Made by a program: the position numbers and the translations under genes
NCBI GenBank assembly: GCA_027036095.1
Contig: JALVTA010000149.1
Span: 1 to 6,344 of the forward strand
Source of the DNA: Thiotrichales bacterium
GTDB lineage: Bacteria; Pseudomonadota; Gammaproteobacteria; Thiomicrospirales; Thiomicrospiraceae
Direction: 5' to 3'
Length of the DNA: 6,344 nt
Part shown: one piece after another, positions 4,357 to 6,344 of the stretch
Layout of the letters: each line of letters begins with the position of its first letter
How positions within the stretch are numbered: the first letter of the stretch is position 1
The notes under the pieces: model-generated
Databases searched by the model: none
Seen by the model: the letters and a program-made list of their open reading frames with translations, nothing else
Told to the model about the DNA's origin: nothing

Positions 4357-5982
4357 TCAGGCATCGTCCCGTTCACGCAGCCGTGCCAGCAGGCGGCTGG
4401 TGCGGGTGATGGGTCGCTCGATGCCGCTTGTCAGCACCGTCTCGTCGCCGGCGAGCTGGAAGATCTTCTTCGCCCGGGTGACGGCGGTGTAGAGCAGCTG
4501 GCGGCTGACCAGCTCGTGAGGAGCATCCGGCAGCACCAGCAGCACATGGTCGAATTCGCCGCCCTGCGCCTTGTGCACGGTCATGGCCAGCGCCGGCTCC
4601 CACGGCGGCAGGGCGGTCAGAGGCAGCCCTTCCACGTCGTCTCCACGCGGGAACCACGCCTTCAGCAGCGGCCCGTCAGGCACCAGCACGCCGGTATCGC
4701 CGTTGGAGAGGCCCAGCCCGGGTGCATTGCGGGTCACCAGTACCGGCATGCCGGCCCAGACGCCCTCTCCGGTCGGCTGCAGCAGCCCCTGCGCGGCCCA
4801 GTGCTGCAGCAGGGCGCGGTTGAGCGTCTCCACCCCCGTGGGGCCACGGCGCAGCGGCGCCAGCACGCGGAAGCACTCGAGCGCCTTCAGCAGGGCGCGG
4901 GCCTGCACCGCCGGGCCGTCGGCGGGCTGGCGCAGGGCCTCGGCGTAGTCGCGATAGCCGGCTTCCATGACCGTAAGGAGCGACTGGGGGGCGGGCAGGC
5001 GCAGGGGGTTGCGTTCGACCCGCTGCAGTGCGGTTTCTGCATCGCCCTGACGGATGGCATCGGCCAGCACCTTGATGCTTTCGGGAAAACGGTGGGTTTT
5101 TTCCAGTCGAATATGCGCCTCGGGCAGGCCGGCGATCAGATCGGCCAGCACCCGGCCCGCCTCCACCGAGGCCAGCTGGTCCGGGTCGCCCATCAGCACC
5201 AGCCGGGCATCCGGACGCAGGGCGTCCACCAGCCGGGCCATGAGGCGGACATCCACCATGGAGGCTTCATCCACCACCACCAGTGTGTGGGGCAGCGGGT
5301 TGCCGGCGTGATGGGCGGGCTGTCCGTCGCCGTTGAGGCCCAGCAGCCGGTGCAGGGTGACGGGCGTGACCGCGGTCAGCCGGGCTCGTGCGGTGTCATC
5401 CAGCGGCAGCTTGTCGGCCGCCTTGCCGATGGCCTCGCCCATGCGCTGGGCCGCCTTGCCGGTGGGGGCGGCCAGCGCAAAGTCCAGCGCCGCGTCGGCA
5501 CGCAGGTGCGCCGCCAGCAGCCACGCCAGCGTGGTGGTCTTGCCGGTGCCGGGGCCGCCGGTCAGCAGCGTCAGGTGCTGCCCCAGTGCGCGGCGGATGG
5601 CCGTCAGCTTTTCGCCGTCCAGTTCGAACCTGTCCGCGGCCGAGAGAAAGTCGTCATCCAGTGGTGTGTCAGCCTGCAGGACCGTCCCGTCCGCCATGGC
5701 GCGCAGGCGGCGGGCGATGCGCGTTTCCGCCTTCCACAGGCGCTGGAACTGCAGCCAGCCATCCCGCAGTACCAGCGGGGCGTGTCCGTCAACCGAGACC
5801 CAGGACCGGGTGGCCAGCCAGTGTTCGTCCTCCTCGCTGACGGCGATGGCGGTATCACCCCGCCCCTGCGCCTGCAGCAGTTTGAGCAACAGCCCCACAA
5901 GCGGGCGGAAGTCGTCGCCTTCTGCGCCGAAGGTACGCGCCAGCTCACGGGCCAGCAGCGTCAGATCCGGGGCATGGGTCAT
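4357..5982 (-). CDS. recD: Exodeoxyribonuclease V alpha subunit (RecD helicase)
   Basis: RecD is the fast 5'-to-3' superfamily 1B helicase motor of RecBCD, which unwinds and degrades DNA ends and prepares them for RecA at Chi sites. It has 541 residues, somewhat shorter than the 608 of E. coli. The N-terminal 120 residues form the RecB-contact domain. Then come Walker A GGPGTGKTT (142-150), motif Ia APTGKAAQRM (172-181), Walker B VVVDEASMVD (235-244), motif III LMGDPDQLASVEAG (263-276), the motif V region TVHKAQGGEFD (468-478), where many RecD proteins have HKSQGSEF, and motif VI YTAVTRAKK (498-506). The ATG overlaps the recB stop as ATGA, and GGAGGA (complement of 5988-5993) lies 5 bases upstream, so translation is likely coupled to recB. 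The longer plus-strand frame opposite is a codon-bias shadow. Confidence 0.95.
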   Translation of the reverse strand: MTHAPDLTLLARELARTFGAEGDDFRPLVGLLLKLLQAQGRGDTAIAVSEEDEHWLATRSWVSVDGHAPLVLRDGWLQFQRLWKAETRIARRLRAMADGTVLQADTPLDDDFLSAADRFELDGEKLTAIRRALGQHLTLLTGGPGTGKTTTLAWLLAAHLRADAALDFALAAPTGKAAQRMGEAIGKAADKLPLDDTARARLTAVTPVTLHRLLGLNGDGQPAHHAGNPLPHTLVVVDEASMVDVRLMARLVDALRPDARLVLMGDPDQLASVEAGRVLADLIAGLPEAHIRLEKTHRFPESIKVLADAIRQGDAETALQRVERNPLRLPAPQSLLTVMEAGYRDYAEALRQPADGPAVQARALLKALECFRVLAPLRRGPTGVETLNRALLQHWAAQGLLQPTGEGVWAGMPVLVTRNAPGLGLSNGDTGVLVPDGPLLKAWFPRGDDVEGLPLTALPPWEPALAMTVHKAQGGEFDHVLLVLPDAPHELVSRQLLYTAVTRAKKIFQLAGDETVLTSGIERPITRTSRLLARLRERDDA

Positions 5983-6344
5983 GGGCGTCCTCCGAACAGT
6001 TGGTCCGCCTTTTCGATCAGCGCGGGCGTGAAGCCGGCGCTGAATACGCCCGCTCCGGTGCCGGCGGCCATGCCGCGCACGAACAGGTAGTGGGCGTCCC
6101 CCAGATGGCGGGCCGGGTCGTAGTCCGCGCCCAGGCTGAAGCGCAGGGTGCGGTGCAGCGCCACCATGTAGATGAGCGCCTGCAGCAGATAGTGGTGGGC
6201 GGCCATGGCCTCGGCCAGCGCGGGAGCGTCATAGCGGGTCAGCCGGTTGGTCTTGTAGTCGATGATGTGGTAGCGCCCGTCCACTTCCACGGTCAGGTCC
6301 ACGAAGCCCTGCAGATAGTGGCGCAGGTGTGCCCGGGTCGTCTC
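5979..6344 (-). CDS. recB: RecB C-terminal nuclease domain (partial, begins beyond the window)
   Basis: The minus-strand frame is open to the window edge and gives the last 121 residues of RecB, the beta subunit of exonuclease V. This is the nuclease domain that cuts both strands and also loads RecA. The catalytic set is visible: Asp16 of the fragment in GFVDL, and Asp29 and Lys31 in IIDYKTN. Their spacing (13 and 15 residues) equals that of E. coli Asp1067, Asp1080 and Lys1082. The Q/Y-rich motif is represented by HHYLLQALIYMVALH (fragment residues 50-64), and YLFVRGM matches the conserved YLFLRG region. The GTG at 6302 is internal, not a start. The gene ends in an ATGA overlap with recD; recC would be expected further upstream or elsewhere. 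Confidence 0.93.
   Translation of the reverse strand, partial: ETTRAHLRHYLQGFVDLTVEVDGRYHIIDYKTNRLTRYDAPALAEAMAAHHYLLQALIYMVALHRTLRFSLGADYDPARHLGDAHYLFVRGMAAGTGAGVFSAGFTPALIEKADQLFGGRP

Noticed and set aside
4203..4409. Small plus-strand frame with the repeated peptide DP(A/V)KMGE(T/A)P
   Set aside because: It starts at TTG, runs into the recD coding region on the opposite strand and has no ribosome site. Two of the three differences between repeat copies change the amino acid, so the DNA repeat rather than a protein seems to be conserved.
4348..6090. 580-codon plus-strand open frame opposite recD
   Set aside because: It is exactly antisense to a RecD with all helicase motifs. Its product is rich in Q, G, R and H without any recognisable domain, as expected for a shadow frame in GC-rich DNA.

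Overview
The window is a stretch of GC-rich bacterial chromosome that looks gammaproteobacterial. The best support is the argC-erpA neighbourhood, an ErpA with the cysteine pattern of the E. coli protein, and a recB-recD gene pair of the E. coli RecBCD type. A high-GC purple-sulfur or Ectothiorhodospira-like lineage would fit, but that is inference from composition and gene style. No plasmid, phage, transposon or CRISPR signature is visible, and most of the window is housekeeping sequence.

Layout. (1) Positions 1-243 are clearly richer in A+T than the rest. They hold the last 26 codons of an unidentified plus-strand frame ending at 81, then a T-rich non-coding leader. (2) 244-642 (+) encodes a small stand-alone SCP2-type lipid-binding protein. 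It converges on 724-927 (-), a 67-residue DUF2892 membrane protein, and a strong terminator that can work in both directions lies between them. (3) 928-1059 is a short divergent promoter region. (4) 1060-4076 (+) is a tight four-gene run: a one-domain ModE-type DNA-binding protein whose end overlaps argC by 8 bp, then argC, then erpA (61 bp gap with its own probable extended -10 promoter), then a short citrate synthase 12 bp after erpA. (5) 4077-4356 is a structured convergent intergenic region with a terminator hairpin, two further inverted repeats and two copies of a 29-bp repeat that can form hairpins. (6) 4357-6344 (-) carries the end of recB and all of recD, joined by an ATGA overlap.

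How the genes fit together. argC supplies step three of arginine synthesis and citrate synthase starts the TCA cycle. ErpA delivers Fe-S clusters to client proteins; aconitase, the enzyme after citrate synthase, is an Fe-S protein, so erpA next to citrate synthase is metabolically sensible. The ModE-like regulator overlapping argC is the least expected pairing, since it lacks a molybdate-binding domain and no molybdate transport gene is nearby. RecB and RecD are subunits of the exonuclease V helicase-nuclease used in double-strand break repair.

I see no convincing evidence of a new multi-gene system. The items most worth checking are the 29-bp repeat pair between the citrate synthase gene and recD, the regulator-argC overlap, and the possible leaderless start of the regulator.
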